From Bugula neritina (taxonomy: Eukaryota; Bryozoa; Gymnolaemata; Cheilostomatida; Bugulidae): a DNA stretch of 64,000 bases. The DNA is taken from NCBI GenBank assembly GCA_964035545.1, contig OZ037766.1, forward strand, positions 30,427,274 through 30,491,273, in the 5' to 3' direction. The translations under genes were made by a program, and so were the position numbers. The notes below the pieces were generated by a model. The model saw only the letters and a program-made list of their open reading frames with translations, did no database searches and was not told where the DNA came from. Shown piece after piece: positions 1 through 14,106 of this stretch; positions within the stretch are counted from its first letter, which is position 1; every line of letters starts with the position of its first letter.

Positions 1-1112
1 CAGACGTACGCAGTGAGGACATAGTCCACCTGTACGATGCGTATAAGGAACCTGGATACGGACGTAACCTCCCCTGCCATTTTGGTATGTTGTTTCACTT
101 GAACTAAAATATTTCATAATAATGTCTATAATGACTTATACTTTACATATGATAGTTGAATATTGATTATTGACCCCGTATTGTTAGCCGTAGCTATCTA
201 GTAAATCTCTTAATGATTTTCTGTTGATTCAAATAATTTATTTTGGAAGTTTTTTCCAGGTATATGAACAACTCTTTATATTGTTACAGTTTATTCTGCA
301 AAATAATTGTGATAAATATTGTTGCTTATTACTGAAATTTCAGTACGTTATCTTTACAAGTGAATACGTCATACTTAATGTTTTGTAATTTCAATTTGAA
401 GAATTCATAAGCCAGTCAGCCACACAAACTGGAGTTATGTTAGACAACACGTACACGGGTAAAGCTGCTTACGGACTGAGGGATTTGATGCAGAATAAAC
501 CCGGAGTATTCAAGGGAAGACGAATTCTGTTCATACACTCAGGTTGGTTATTTATCTTCATTTTCTTACATTTGACTCATTTAATTATTAAATCAACTTA
601 TCGGTATGGATTTTTCTTCTAATCAACTCATTTCAATCTTATACATGTTAACATATATGCATTACTTAATATTCTTGCATTATCTTACTCTGAAAGTTCA
701 AAATGACATGTTAGATTATTTACAACAAATGATAATAGAACTTAGTAGTACCTATCTGTATCATCAATAGTCTCCTTGGAGCTGTCTGTTTTTTCTACCT
801 GGTATAAGTTTTAATCTGCTCAAATGCGACATTTTCCATGGATTAATTAGCCTACAGTCATACTAAGACCGGCTAGGCTAAAAAACTCAGTTTGTATTTT
901 ATGTTCACAACTTTTCATTATTAAAAAGATGTTAATTTATAGATAGGTTTTTATATTTGATCTTGTGAGTTTTTAGTTTGCTGTCTCAAGTGATAAATTT
1001 TTATTGTTATTTACTTTTCATAGGAGGCCAGTTTTCTTTACTAACAGAGGAGATGGCCAGTCATTTGCTTCCTTTTTCTACAAAGAGTAAAGTCACATTC
1101 CTTTCAAAATGA
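1..1112 (+). CDS. D-cysteine desulfhydrase/ACC-deaminase-like protein, copy 1 (3' part only)
   Basis: Three C-terminal exons are in the window: <1-84, 402-542 and 1024-1112, with stop TGA at 1110-1112. They encode the last ~104 residues of a fold-type II PLP enzyme. The first exon reads VRSEDIVHLYDAYKEPGYG. The second holds the family motif LDNTYTGKAAYG (the Tyr that faces the substrate in this family) and ends in ILFIHSG. The third opens GGQFSLLTEEM and ends in a Lys-rich tail. The middle exon is 141 bp, as in the other four copies. The gene runs off the left edge, so the lysine and phosphate-loop exons are not visible. It faces copy 2 tail to tail and resembles it most. The exact substrate cannot be told from sequence. 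Confidence 0.85.
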
Positions 1113-2233
1113 TATTATTTGTTGGCACTGGGCCAATACTGTAAAAGTTTATTTTTTTACTTATATAGCAACTGATTTTATTATCTCTAATTTATAAAGG
1201 TTTTAGCATGATATTCTGTTCATTATACACTATCGCCAGTTCTTTGGTCACACTAATGTCTAAGTATCTGTTAAAAAACCATTTTTTACAATCAGATACA
1301 TTAAAATTGGTGCAATATAAGAAAGTAATTGTTTATAACATTAAGTGTTGGTTATTAATGTATTACCATTCACTCCTATTGACCACGGAACAAGGTGTCC
1401 TTTGTAGTATAATCTACAACAACTTTGAGAATTCTCCATTATTTGAAAAGGTACGTGTATATATAATAAATATTTGTGGTTACTTGATTTAGATTCCATT
1501 ACATGACTGACTTCAGTTTCATTCTATAAGTGCTAGCTACTAACATCCCTAAATGGCTGTCCTATCCCTAAATGGCCGAACAGTCTTAGATTATAACTCA
1601 TTCATGTTATGAGAGTACCTTCACCATCAAACAAGTGTCTTGAGTACATATATGGAGCACTTTTCACGGTGCTGTAGAAACTGGGTTCAGCCATGAAATC
1701 ATATAAATATTAGTTAACTTGTGAAGAATCTAAAACCGGCAAAAGAAATGTTTTATTGGTACTTCAAAAGAATTTATTACTGTTACGCTGCAGTTGTAGT
1801 GAAACATTTGAACTCTCACATAACAGATAAATATGCAAGGAGATACTGACAGATATGCAGGGTAGAGTAATAGACCAAAATTATGGATAATCATTAAAAA
1901 GTAGTTCAGAGTTATCCTATCTGTATATAAATCAACAACCGTGATATTCCCAAAGATAACACCCGAAGCTGTAAAGTAACATTGCCATGTACAAAATGTT
2001 TTATGTTAAAAATTTCTTTCAAGAAAGCTATATTACAAATTATAAAAAGAGACGGCCGTTAGAGCTAAAGCAAGCATTGATTGGCAGGAAATGAAGTCAT
2101 TCTTATGGTGAAAATCTTGTCTATTGATGTAAGCCGTTTTCAACACACTGTCACATACAACTCTTTCTTGCACACCAATAAAAGCAGCTGCATAAAATGT
2201 TTCAGATCCAAATGTTTAGGTCACATCATAAAC
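1113..2233. other. intergenic, tail-to-tail between copies 1 and 2
   Basis: AT-rich sequence of 1.1 kb between two convergent genes. An open frame at 1208-1492 has no similarity that I recognise and no splice or start context, so I treat it as chance. I see no RNA gene or repeat here. Confidence 0.6.
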
Positions 2234-5200
2234 TTATGACACAAAGGTAACTTTGCTCTTTGTAGAGTGAGGTAATATAGAATTCACCATAATCTCTGTT
2301 TGTATAGAAGGAAGTCCACCTATAACAGTATAATCATGTTAATGTAACACAATACTAAACAATAATACAACGTGTTCTATATTTAGTGACAACTACAGAC
2401 AGAAGTTTAATATCACAGCACAAAATGGCAAATCAAACCCAATTAGTGCAGCAAATAATAAATTAGTTGTATAACATCATAGTTGTATAGTATTACAGCT
2501 GTATGGCATTAAAGTTGTATAATAATTTTCTCAATAATTTCATATATTTTTTACCAGAATGTATAAACAGGATTCGTTTTCCCTTGAAAACTTCAGGTTT
2601 ATTCTGCATCAAATCCCTGAGTCCGTACACAGCTTTACCCGTGTAAGAATTGTCCAGTATGACTCCAGTCTCAGTAGCTGACTTACTTATCAGCTCTAAA
2701 TGAACATAAAACACATGCCTTCATATTCTGAACATAAAATTATATCATTTAAATGTAACTCTTCCCTATAAAGGAAACAGGTCATACTAAAAATATCTTT
2801 CATTTAATCAACTTTTTATGATACCATAATTTTTATCCCTCGTAATATTTTTTACGGATAGAAATATCATTTTTGTTGATACTAATATTCTATTAATAGC
2901 AACATTTTGACAGATTTTAGTTACTGCAGAAGGAAACTTAATTTGTAAGTCAGTATTCCCCCCCAGTGGTTTTGGCAAAGAGGAGGCAACTCTGAAACTG
3001 TACACTAATACTACAGTCTAACTATATTTAAACAGGTGTTTAGCGTCAGATCACAGTCTATTATAAACTTAGACAATAATCATTTCTGATACATGCTATG
3101 AACTTCCCTTTCACACAAAAGAGTAAAATATTATTCTGACGTAGACCTAGGTTCCCATTGCTTAGACTATAGTTCTGACTAGACATTGCAGGACTAGGGT
3201 GGGAGGGTGGGGAGGGGGCACTGATAGCATTTCACTCTATAGACTGAGATCCTACATACCAAAATGTTCTGGCAAGTTCTTGCCATATCCTGGCCCAATG
3301 TAGTCGTAGAGAGTTGTGATATCTTCAGCTCGGATATCCGTCAACCCAACGCCGTCCAGATGATCATTGATCTCTTTATAGAAGTACTCGTTTGAGTCGC
3401 CCACCACTATGCTGTGACACCTGCAATCAGCATTGGGCTACAGTTTGCTAGTAGATCTTGAGTTGAACATCTAGTTCTTTTTTCTAAGACTTCAACTTAA
3501 TATGATTTGACAGTAAAAATCGTCAGTAGCTACATTAAACGCAGCGATAAGAACGGCAAAGCATACTTAACTAACAGGTGTATAGCTGCTCAATTTGCCC
3601 ATTCCTAGTCGTGCAGCATTAGATTCAGTTAAACAAGGAAACTACTTTATTACAGTTGTGTGGGTCACCATTACTCCATTTGGCTGAGAATTGCCAGCAC
3701 TTAGAGTTCAGTCTATTTACTCACACAGGCAGTATTGAAGCACACAGCTAGGTTACCTGTCATGCTGTGACAGAACCTACCTGTAGGGCATTCCACACAG
3801 GTAGTTGGCTATAGCTAGGCCACTGATAGTTCCTCCACTGCCACATGCACACACAATGTCATCAAACTCTACACCCTGCCATTATAATATCATATACATA
3901 TAGGTAATGAAATCACATTATAAATGTAATTACAATACATACAAATAGATAATGTAACTATAATACATTACACATATAAATATGTAATCACATTATAAAA
4001 TCATAGGTGAAACAACTGCATTATAGTGTACAAGTAATGTAATGTAAATTTTAAATATATAGCTAATGCAGTTTTACCAGCTGTATATTTCTTTTTAAAA
4101 TTCGAGTAAAGATAAACAGCCATGCATAACATCGTTTAATACTAGTATATAAAAACCTGCAAAGGTGATTCAAATGGCAACCAATAGATGGAAATTAAAA
4201 TAAAAACTATATATTTACAAATAAATTAGATTTAATAAAGCATGATGCAATAATGAATTCAGGTCAACCTGTTGTCTTATCTCTTCAAAACATCGAATAT
4301 AGCCCCACATTCCAACATCATCAGAACCCCCAAGGCACACTAGGCGGGACGTCTCACCGCTCTCCTTCCTATAAGCATAATTATTATAAGATTTTGACAC
4401 TGTGGTTTCATTGGCTAACTTTTGCTAAATTGTTAAACAAATGAGAATTAAACAGTTCAGCTGTAGGCCCTTTAATTTTTTGAATTAATTAGCTATAACA
4501 ATTCACAATCACTATGAATTAGTTAAAGAGGGTACAAAATGTAGGAAAAGGCAAAACATGTACGTTCAGAATTACCTTTCATGTAGAATGGTGTTTTAAA
4601 AATCAATAGTCAATACTTACTCAATACTATTTGCTAGTTCCTTCATCTTGACTTCGGTATAGTCCTTGTAGTCGACATCCATTGGGGTGAGGTACAGATG
4701 CGCCCCCAACAGTCTATCGAGGAAGAAGTTACCATTATACTTAAGTTCTGAGGCTTCCTGTAAAATTCATTTCTTTACAAATAAAACACTCAACACATCA
4801 CTGTTAGGAAATGAATATACAAGACGGATTTCAGCTGTTTACTATGCTTATGATCATTCATTCAAAGGTACAAATAATACAAACCTTAGCTGGAGTTCTG
4901 AGAAACAAGTGACTCTGTAGCCCAAGTTCTGCACAGCTAGCTGCCACAGCTCTACAGTGGTTACTCTGTAACGCCCCCGCACTGATAACATGCTTACATC
5001 CATTTGCCACGGCCTCAGCTAAAATAAACTCCAGCTTTCGTACCTGTCAGATGAAAACCCAAAGAAAGATATACAAAATTGCGCTCAAACCAAATAATAC
5101 AGTCCTAAGGAAAAATTCAAAGTCGCCTGTGATAGCCATAAACTTAATAACAAATTTTCAACATAATAAAATGAAATAATATTCAGAAAAATTACTTTGG

Positions 5201-6922
5201 ACAAATTTACAATAGCACAAGAACAAAAACCAACCTTGTTACCACTGAGTATACTTCCTGTATAATCATCACGTTTTAGTAGCACTTTGAAATCTTCAGG
5301 AGCATCTGGAAGCTTCCATTCTGTTATTGGAGTGACACCAGGGGCAGCTAGCTAAACAGGAGAGAGACGATGTATTATAGCTCATACAACAGCATCTAAT
5401 ATTACATACTGTTTAAGATGATTGTATTGCTTTACTATCTAGTCAATAACATTGTAACATTTGTCAATTATATACCAGTCAATCAAATGTGAATATAAAG
5501 GCTTTAGTATACATAAAATTAAATGTCAGGTATAAAAATATGCTGTTTATAAATACGGTGGAGTGACAGGTGGGCGATGAATTGCCAATTATTCTATTGA
5601 AACTGCCAGCTTTTTTATTATAAACAAACTTTGAGGTGATTAATTTGCAATCTGGCTATAATGTAAAATCTGGGAAATGCTTTACGCGTCCCTTAAAACA
5701 TGCTACCTCAAACTGGTGCAAACATACACTGCCCTATATTGATATTAAACAGGATTACATTGACTAAAATCAGAAAGCAACCTGGAAGGTACTGAACACT
5801 CATCTTTTACCCACAACCCAGAATACAAGAGGTATAACCCCAATATGAGAAACAAACGGGCAAAATACAGGTATATGCAGACATTTGAGTTGTTTTCAGT
5901 TGGTGTTTAATTAGATTTGTCATTACTTAGTAATACTTCACTTCTTAAAGAGAAGAAAACTCTAGTTTATAAAAAGCTAACTTAGCCTATACCTGTTCAG
6001 GTTGTCATGCTTATAGTCACAAAAAACATGCACCTTGTCCCAAAAAATGGGAGTTAACAAGTGGGCTATTTACTTTACTTCAATTGATATTGGGAACATA
6101 GCTTGAGAGTTCTAAAGTGGTGCATATGGGATTTAACATAATGCCCTTCCTAATATGACTATCCTAGGCAAGAATGAGAACTAACCTAACTGCACTGTGT
6201 ATTATGTAGCCTATACAGTTTCAAGGCTATCTGAATCTATAAACAACATGCAGCACTAATCTTATTCAATAAACTCTACTAGCTTTAACATAATGTTACG
6301 GCATACTGAATTAATGTGACAGGTGACAGCTAGCAACACATGCTCTTAAAACCACAGTGAATAGTCACCTACAATGCTCAGGTGGTATTAATTAAAGTTT
6401 TTAACCCTGGAAACACATGCATCCAACTATGGATTTTGAGTTCTCGGTATAAACAAATGCAAATGAATGTCTAACAGCAGGTATTAATTCTAAAAAGTCT
6501 GCCCTGTGTTAAACTCCTTATTTAACTCGGTGCCATTAATTGAATTTAAGTTTTTTAAAGTGGAAATAGCCGACAAAAAACATAAAAATGTTCAGTAAAA
6601 TCTAGACATAAAGTTGAATTTATGGGATTCAAAAGTAAAACATAAATTGCAACAAAAACAAGCACAATTTTTCATGTAACCTTCTTCAAAGCAAAACAAA
6701 TATGTTTCAATTAAATTGACAATAAAAAAAGGAAAAAGTTTAAACAGAGCATTGACCTGGTTTAAGAGGTTTCAAATAATGAAAAGGAGTGTTCATTTTA
6801 TCACCACCTACAATAAAAATACATTGACACTCAAGATAAACCACCTGTATTCTATGCTTGGGAATGAGTTGGAGTGACTGGGCCCACTCTGGAGGTTGAT
6901 ATTCTTTCAACCTAAGAGTCAT
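2234..6922 (-). CDS. D-cysteine desulfhydrase/ACC-deaminase-like PLP enzyme, copy 2
   Basis: Nine exons: 6922-6845, 5351-5235, 5043-4885, 4757-4621, 4368-4269, 3875-3781, 3420-3260, 2695-2555 and 2319-2234. They total 1074 nt, 357 aa, with frame closed throughout. The start is the ATG of MTLRLKEYQPPEWAQ. Family marks are the probable PLP-binding Lys65 in SGNK followed by VRKLEF, Ser92 in QSNHCRA, the phosphate-binding loop GSGGT at 209-213, the YTGKA motif at Tyr300, and HSGG near the C-terminus. Enzymes of this family split D-cysteine to pyruvate, H2S and ammonia, or deaminate ACC; sequence alone does not decide. The length fits the family (about 330-360 aa). No signal peptide is seen, so it is probably cytosolic. 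This copy keeps the canonical phosphate loop and is the best candidate for a working enzyme in the array. Confidence 0.92.
3197..3218 (+). other. G-quadruplex-like run in intron 7 of copy 2
   Basis: Five runs of three or more G are separated by single bases (T, A, T, A), in a genome that is otherwise AT-rich. Single-base loops are typical of very stable parallel quadruplexes. The G-rich strand is opposite to the coding strand of the host gene, so the quadruplex could form in the transcribed strand but not in the pre-mRNA. Confidence 0.7.
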
Positions 6923-9069
6923 CTTCTATATTCAAGTCACTCACTCTTCTCACTCTGTCTTAATCTACAAATCATTCTGAAACTTGATGAAATGATTTTA
7001 AATAACTCTCACCTCTCCAATAATATTACAATTAAAAACTTCTAGCCTTACTCAATTACTCTAGTTGTATGACTTGTAGCAAAAAAAAGTATAGCACTGT
7101 AACATTAACTACCAACTATAGACATGGTCTCTATCAGTCATAACTTCTACTAATAGTAATAATTGTACTATTAATTATTATACTTTGTATTCAAGTATAA
7201 CTATAATTATAGCTATAAGTATTAAGTATAACATTAACCATGAGTTTAATTAATATAAACTGAATATAATAATTAAAACTATAAGCTACAAGTTATTATT
7301 ATAAGTATCACATTTACTAAACTCAATCACAGTCTACACTCTACAGTTACAATGTAATCATCATTATTATTAAATTGAATGATTATTGTGATGATTATCA
7401 ATATCATTATCATTATGAATGAGACTGCAACTGAAACTATAGGCATAGCCATAGGCATAGCTATGGTATTATTGCATAGGTATTAATTTTAAAAGCAACA
7501 ACAAAGATAAGTGATAATCATCATCATATTGATCATCACAATTACCATTACTATTACTATTGCTATTACAAATTATTCGGTATTTATATTTGTAATTCAG
7601 CAATACTAATCATAATAAATAAATTAAAACATTAAATAATAAATATATGATTATGATCTTCAATCAGAATTACTATTACCAATAGTATTAGTAGTACTAT
7701 TAGTATTAGTAATACTAATACTATTAAGTATTAGCATAACATCAAGTCATCAAGTTTAACATCCAGTTTTATTGCAGAATGGCAAATAAACAATCACCCA
7801 ATTCATATTAAAATCATACAGCTAAGTTACACCTACACTATGAGTATGACTATCACTGGGAGAGTGTGATCAACTACAGCTAGTCCCAAGACCTGGTCAT
7901 AGTGCAACTAGAGAAGATTTCAATGACAATAGTTCAAATAGTAACAGTAACACTATGACTAACAGTAACAGTCAAAAAAATTTGAACAACTTGAACTACT
8001 TGAGTTTGAGTTTAGCTTCAAGTTCAACTATTAGTATTTGACCCTACATTTGTTACGATTTATATTTAAATGTTATACTAACAGCCTACCAATTGATTTA
8101 AGCTTTAGAATTAGTAGTCTAATAGTCTTTTAGTGCACTGACATTGAATTTACTCAGTGGGGTAACTGTAAGGAAAAAGATACACATTGTAAGCAGAGTG
8201 ATATACATACCCTTTAAGGCTTCAACCCTTGAATGTATGAGAAATGTATCTAAACTAATCCAACCTGACATTGCAAGTTTTGCAAACTTTAGATAAAGAG
8301 TTGCCTCCTCTGACATCAAATTTAACCCAAGGGGTGAAGTTTTTCTACAATCTGCAGCACAATGCTACGAGTCACTGAGTATAGTAATCGTGGACACCTC
8401 AGGGTTAAAGGTCGCGTACAAAAACTGCACTCAGTGACATAGCGCTTTACGCTGCATCTAGCTATTTCCACAATCAGTGCACAGGTTCAAGAAATACTAT
8501 ACACATTAAAATAAAGAATAGGGGTTTTCTTCCCAATCTACAACCATTTCATCAAACAAAAACCAAATGACTTTCATTTTGCTCTAGCGTACAGCATTCA
8601 AAGCTGATCATCTTTAAAGTTCACTGCAACATTTTTTGGTTTTCATTTGGCTTCAAAATAAAAAGAAGCCAAAAGAATCTTGTGTACAATAATGAGCATT
8701 CACTGCAACAGTAAATAATTTTATAACTTATAAGGATTACAAAACTATAATATTATAATTGAAAGCAAAAGAAAACCAGAAAATATAGAGAAGCTTTTAT
8801 TACAGACTTAATAGTACAGTAGGCTATCAAAAAATATTTAGCAGAGACAAATCTAATAACAGTGAAGTTGTATACATCATTAAGGCTGAAACTAAAATAT
8901 ATATCCAAGCACAAAATTAGGCAATTTAATTCTGTACCATCATAGAAGGAGAAATTATTTCATTATAAGAATAATATGCTATGGTGTATCACCTCAAGAA
9001 GCATTATAATCACACTAGAATTAGGTCTATTCTATAAGGCTATGATTTTTTCAACTGTCCTTTATTGGT
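6923..9069. other. intergenic between copy 2 (5') and copy 3 (3')
   Basis: AT-rich sequence of 2.1 kb. The first ~50 bases upstream of the copy 2 ATG are almost the same as the leaders of copies 3 and 4, so the duplicated unit includes the 5' leader. From about 7130 to 7760 the sequence is a degenerate run of the words TAGTA, TTACTA and ATTAT on both strands, with local palindromes near 7680-7740. No gene is recognised; the open frame at 8119-8319 looks like chance. Confidence 0.55.
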
Positions 9070-12000
9070 TTAAGACATAAATGTGAATTTGCTCCTTGTT
9101 AAATAAGGCAATAGTGGATTTATTTTTGCCTCAGACTGCAAAGATGGCAAACCTCCTACAAATAACAACAGAAAACGGAGAAATTTAGTTGTAAGAATTT
9201 AATGCATATAGGTCTGCATTGACCTGCCAAGATGAGTCTGGATGCAAACAATGGGAATGGTTAATTTACCCTTAGAGTTTAGTCAATTGTCTGAATATGT
9301 TGTATACAAGGGATCATGAGATTTCAAAATAATTTAACAGTGGTTAATATTTAAAAATGCATCAATTCAATTTGAAGAACTCCAACCTGTATGTAGAAAT
9401 AGGATCCGCTTTCCTTTGAACACTTCTGGTTTATTTTGCATCAACTCCTTGAGTTTGTTTGCAGCTTTAGCAGTGTATATGTTGTCTAATACAACTCCAG
9501 TTTGTTCAGCTGATTTGACCATCAGCTCTACAATTTCATGACAGACTTTTACTTTGCGAGAAGAAATAAGGAGCTTACAACTTCATATGTGTTAAGTCTT
9601 AAATAGTTATTAAGTTTATTATAAGCAGTAACCAACAAAGTAAATATTAAATGTTTTGTAGCTTATCAGAGTGCCATCTTTAGAAAGTTACCAAGCTGAC
9701 ACGGTAAATTCTCCCCATGTTCTGGAGTAATTTGGTTAAAGTAGAGAGTGACAACATCTTCAACGGTGACATCCTGAAGGCCAACTTCATTTAGATGATC
9801 TTGTACAATCTTTCTATAATTATCTCTTTTTAATTTGCTAACTACAATAGTATGGAGTCTACAAAATAAACAGTGCTTGTACAATTCCATATAATGAAGG
9901 TTTAATGTAAAGGTCTGCCGTCCCTTTCAATGTTATATTATGTTCACCAAACATTTTTTTACATATGCATACTCTAGCTATTACTACAAATTGCACAATA
10001 ATATGAGCATCTGAATAACAGCTCGATCAAATTTGTTTGCATACAAGAGTAACTATGGTGCATAATGATTGTAACAAACCTGTAAGGCATTCCACACAGG
10101 TAGTTGGCTACAGCTAGACCACAAATGGTCCTTCCTCCTCCAAATGCACATAAAATGTCATCAAATTCTACACCCTAAAATAATCATAACATTTGTACAT
10201 GTGCATTCTTATAATATTTATATGAGAACAGTTTGACAGATAAAAACGTTATAGGAGTAAAACATTTGTTTAAGTCCTGAAATTAGTATCAGGAGATTAA
10301 GCATAGCATTATTGGTTTATATAATAATATTATAATATGAATGAATTTTCTATATAATATGAAAGCCAAATAGTTGCATGTTGCATAACTAAAAATAGAT
10401 TCTACATAAACCTGTGGGTTTAAAACAAATATTATGTGTATTGTATATTTTATTATTTTGTTCAAAAGTATGTAACCATCATAATTATAATACAGACCAG
10501 TAGATTCTTGCCATCTATTCTCCTGATAACAAAACTGAACATATTTTCAAAGTAATTGTTATATATTACATAGCCACTTGATTTCTATAAAATAAATATA
10601 TAAAACATCAACAGACCTGCTGTCTAATATCCTCAAAACATTGAATGTAGCCCCACATTCCCATGTCCTTAGATCCGTTTGCACAGATGAGGTGAGACGT
10701 TTCCCCTTTCTCCTTTCTATGATGCAATTAATGAAGTAAGAAATAGTTATTAAAACTACAGATGTCTATGGGACAAAAGCAACATCGTGTTCTCATTTTA
10801 TAAATGTAACAAGCTACAAACTGAAACTATTTCCCAATTCATACAATGCAGAATAAAATTTTCATTTCATTTTAACCAGTTAATATTATATTGAAAAAAC
10901 TATTTTTGAAAATTTATACAGTGGGTAAAAAGGAAAGCACATCACTTTTATTATGGTTACTTACAGTGTTATAATAACTAATTTACAAAGATATCTGTGG
11001 CTTACTCTATCTGTTTGGCCAGCTCTTGCATTTTAACCTCAATAAATTCCACATAGTCAGCATCAGCTGGAACAAGGTAAAAATTGGCTCCAAATAGTCT
11101 ATCCAGGAATAAATTGCCATCAAATTTAAGATCTGAAACTTGCTGCAAAAGAATGACCAGTATTACCTTCGCATCATTGTAAAAATATATGATACGATAC
11201 TACCATGTGCAATTTCAGAACAATAACAATATAAGTTGGTATGGTAGGATAAGTGTTGTCAATAACTATGTTTATAGCCACACATTGAATCAGTTGATGT
11301 TATTTCAATGTGCTTTTGCTTCTTAGCTTATGCCTATTGTTCTTAGCTGCTTTTCTGTAACAGCAATTTTATAGCTATTTACTTATGCGTGCTACTTTAT
11401 GTTTTTTCTTTTTTTTTGTTCTTCATTCACTTGCTTGTAATATTCAGTGCAATAAAGAGCTCTGTCAAATTATAACTCTAACAAAGGTCAAACTATCACT
11501 ACGCTGTATAAGGCTCCGTTGTCACCGTATATCACATTTTGCTCTAAAATGAAAACAATGTTATTGAAAACAAAATTAACAAAGCCCTTATAGTACCAAG
11601 TTATAAAAAAGCAATGAGTTTATTTTTTATTGGCTTAAAATGTATTACTTTTATACAGAAAGGTTTTTAAGGAAGCTGCTCAAATTTATTTTACTATATC
11701 AATTGGAAAAATTCTTTTTAAAAACGGGACTTTTTTCATGCCTTTTGCAAAGCTGTTTAATTCTGCCAGATATAACTGTATAAAATTGGGCATGCTGAGA
11801 TTCATTTTAATACAATGATTTACAAGAGATAGTCAGTCACCAGTTTTCATACAGGCATCAGTGGATAATAAAATGAACCATTATAAGCTGGTGGCTAAGA
11901 AAACAGACAATGTGGTGATTTTAAGCCACAGCTGAACTTAAAATTAGAATAACAGCTGCAGTTGGTTTTTCAGTTTTATGATCACTTACTTTATAATTGT

Positions 12001-13775
12001 AACTTCCAGGGCTTGCACTTTAAGGCCTGATACACTGGTCCGTGTGGAATTATTGATTAACTAATATTTATTTAGAGTTTAAATAATTTTTTTCAGGCAG
12101 CAAACAAATTAGCGTGACATCACCGTGAAGATTCCTAAGAGAATTATATGTGGTGTTTTATAGATGACATCATTTTCACATCTTGCATATTTTAAATTGT
12201 GTTTTTTGATTTGAGTAACGCAGGATAACTTTGGCCTTCTTCCAATAAAACATTTGTATTCTTTCACTATAGAGGGACGGAATAGGTTCTAGAATCTAGA
12301 TGCTACAAATTTGTTACAAGTGCTTATAGCTATTGACGGACATTGAGCAATTATGAAGACATTATCTTTGTAATTAAAACAGACACAGACTGAAGAGGAG
12401 CTTATAGTATTAATAAATTAGAGCTTAGTCAAGCAGATAATACTAGATTATGGTCACAAAGTAGCTGTTACGAAATAATATTAGGATTGCTGCATTCAAT
12501 ACGCTTCATGTCTAAAAGGCTAAACAACCTGTTAAATCAAAATCAAAACTGTAATTATATGAATAGTGTAGAGTCAGAAAACACAAACCTTAGCTGGAGT
12601 TCTAAGGAACAGATGACTTTGTAGCCCAAGTTCTGCACAGATAGCTGCTACAGCTCTGCAGTGGTTACTATGCACTGCCCCAGCAGTAATTATATGTTTA
12701 TGTCCTTTGGCTATAGCATCGGCTATAATAAATTCCAGCTGCCTCACCTGAAACACCACATGGAGTTTAAAAGCTGTTATTTCACAACTATGCCATTTAA
12801 TGAAAACAAAGCACTGTAATAACGTAAGCAACATGTTAATTTATTTAAGCTTCTTGAAAATCTTAAAGAAGAATCTGAATAAATACGCAAGTAAAAGCTT
12901 TGCTAGCCATCAACAACTCCACACTCCAGCTCCTATAATTTTGCCATACACTATAAAGAAGGGCATGCAGATGCTTTCAAACTAGGATACAGATGGGATG
13001 TAGAGTGCAACTTCCAGAAGCTGATATTTAGTACTCAGGTATCAAAACCAAGTGCTACTATTGCAAAAATAATTACTATTATTATAATAGCGCTTTCAGA
13101 GCTAAAAACAAAGCTAAAACAATTATTTTTGATTATAAACTTAACAGGTTAATTTGAAAAACCGGGTTGCAAAGCCTTTAAAAGGCCATATGATGAAGTT
13201 GAGTGACCCTCGTAAGAAGTAAAATCAAATATTTCACATTTGACAAACCTTGTTGCCAGTTAATACACTTCCTGTATAATCATCACGTTTTAGTAGAACT
13301 TTGAATTCTTCAGGAGCATCTGGAAGCTTCCATTCTGTTATTGGAGTGACACCAGGTGCAGCTAGCTATAATAATTTATACCGTATGTTGTTTATAGAGA
13401 ATCCTTACAAATTTGTGAGAAACCTATTTTTATTTATTATGTCAGCCCTTGCATCTGAACATATTCTGCTAATATTTAGTAAATCATGCACACCCTCTAG
13501 AGAAGCTATAAAATCACTACCTAGATTTTTAATATGTAATATTTTGTTTGAATGGCTCAACATTTACCTTTCACATACCCATCTGTTCCGAAAAATGGAC
13601 TCAAATTCATAGCTGTTTGCTATTTAAAGCATTATTCAAATAAGAAATGGTGGCGTTACAGAGTTTTCATAACACAGATAAGCATATACTAACTAACCTG
13701 CACTCGATACTTGGGAATGAGTTTGAGTGACTGGGCCCACTCTGGAGGTTGATATTCCTGTAACCTATGAGTCAT
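9070..13775 (-). CDS. D-cysteine desulfhydrase/ACC-deaminase-like protein, copy 3
   Basis: Nine exons: 13775-13698, 13365-13249, 12747-12589, 11142-11006, 10716-10617, 10174-10080, 9858-9692, 9527-9387 and 9155-9070. They total 1080 nt, 359 aa, with intron positions and phases as in copy 2. Exon 7 is six bases longer than in copy 2 (167 against 161), a difference shared with copy 4. The start reads MTHRLQEYQPPEWAQ. The probable PLP lysine is kept (TGNK) but is followed by VRQLEF, not VRKLEF; HSNHCRA is kept. The phosphate-binding loop reads GGGRT (209-213) instead of GSGGT: the Ser is Gly and a Gly is Arg. The TGKA of the tyrosine motif is also changed, to TAKA. These changes suggest altered cofactor binding or substrate use. 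The frame is fully open, which argues against a pseudogene. Confidence 0.9.
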
Positions 13776-14106
13776 CTTCTATATTCAAGTCACTCACTCT
13801 TCCTTATCGTAATCTGCAAATTTTTTGGAGTTAGTGAAATAACTTTTTGGCAAATAAGTTTGATTTTGACACTTAGTATTTGTTTATCAACTTACCTAGA
13901 AAATGTCTATAGCAGTTTTGTGTAGACTGTGTTACCTCTAGCTCTATATAAAAGATGGGTGGGGCCTCCAGCTAAGCTGTTCCTCTGCTGGTGCCTCACA
14001 GTGTTGGCTTTTAGGTTGAGTCCTCACTCTACACTCCAACACTTTTCTCATCTATGTATTAGTAATTGTTCCTTATCAACTCTCTTCTACTGCATTATAC
14101 TCAGAT
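13776..14106. other. 5' leader and upstream region of copy 3
   Basis: Bases 13776-13850 closely match the region upstream of copy 4 (about 22997-23070), with the same words just before the ATG. This shows a recent segmental duplication that includes the leader. No TATA box is obvious near the ATG. The left edge of the fold-back element follows. Confidence 0.5.

Noticed and set aside
1208-1492. 94-residue hydrophobic frame
   Set aside because: AT-rich chance frame in the 3' flank of copy 1, with no domain or paralogue.
9070-13775. Copy 3 as a pseudogene because of motif changes
   Set aside because: All nine exons keep frame, splice sites and length, and the changes are partly shared with copy 4.
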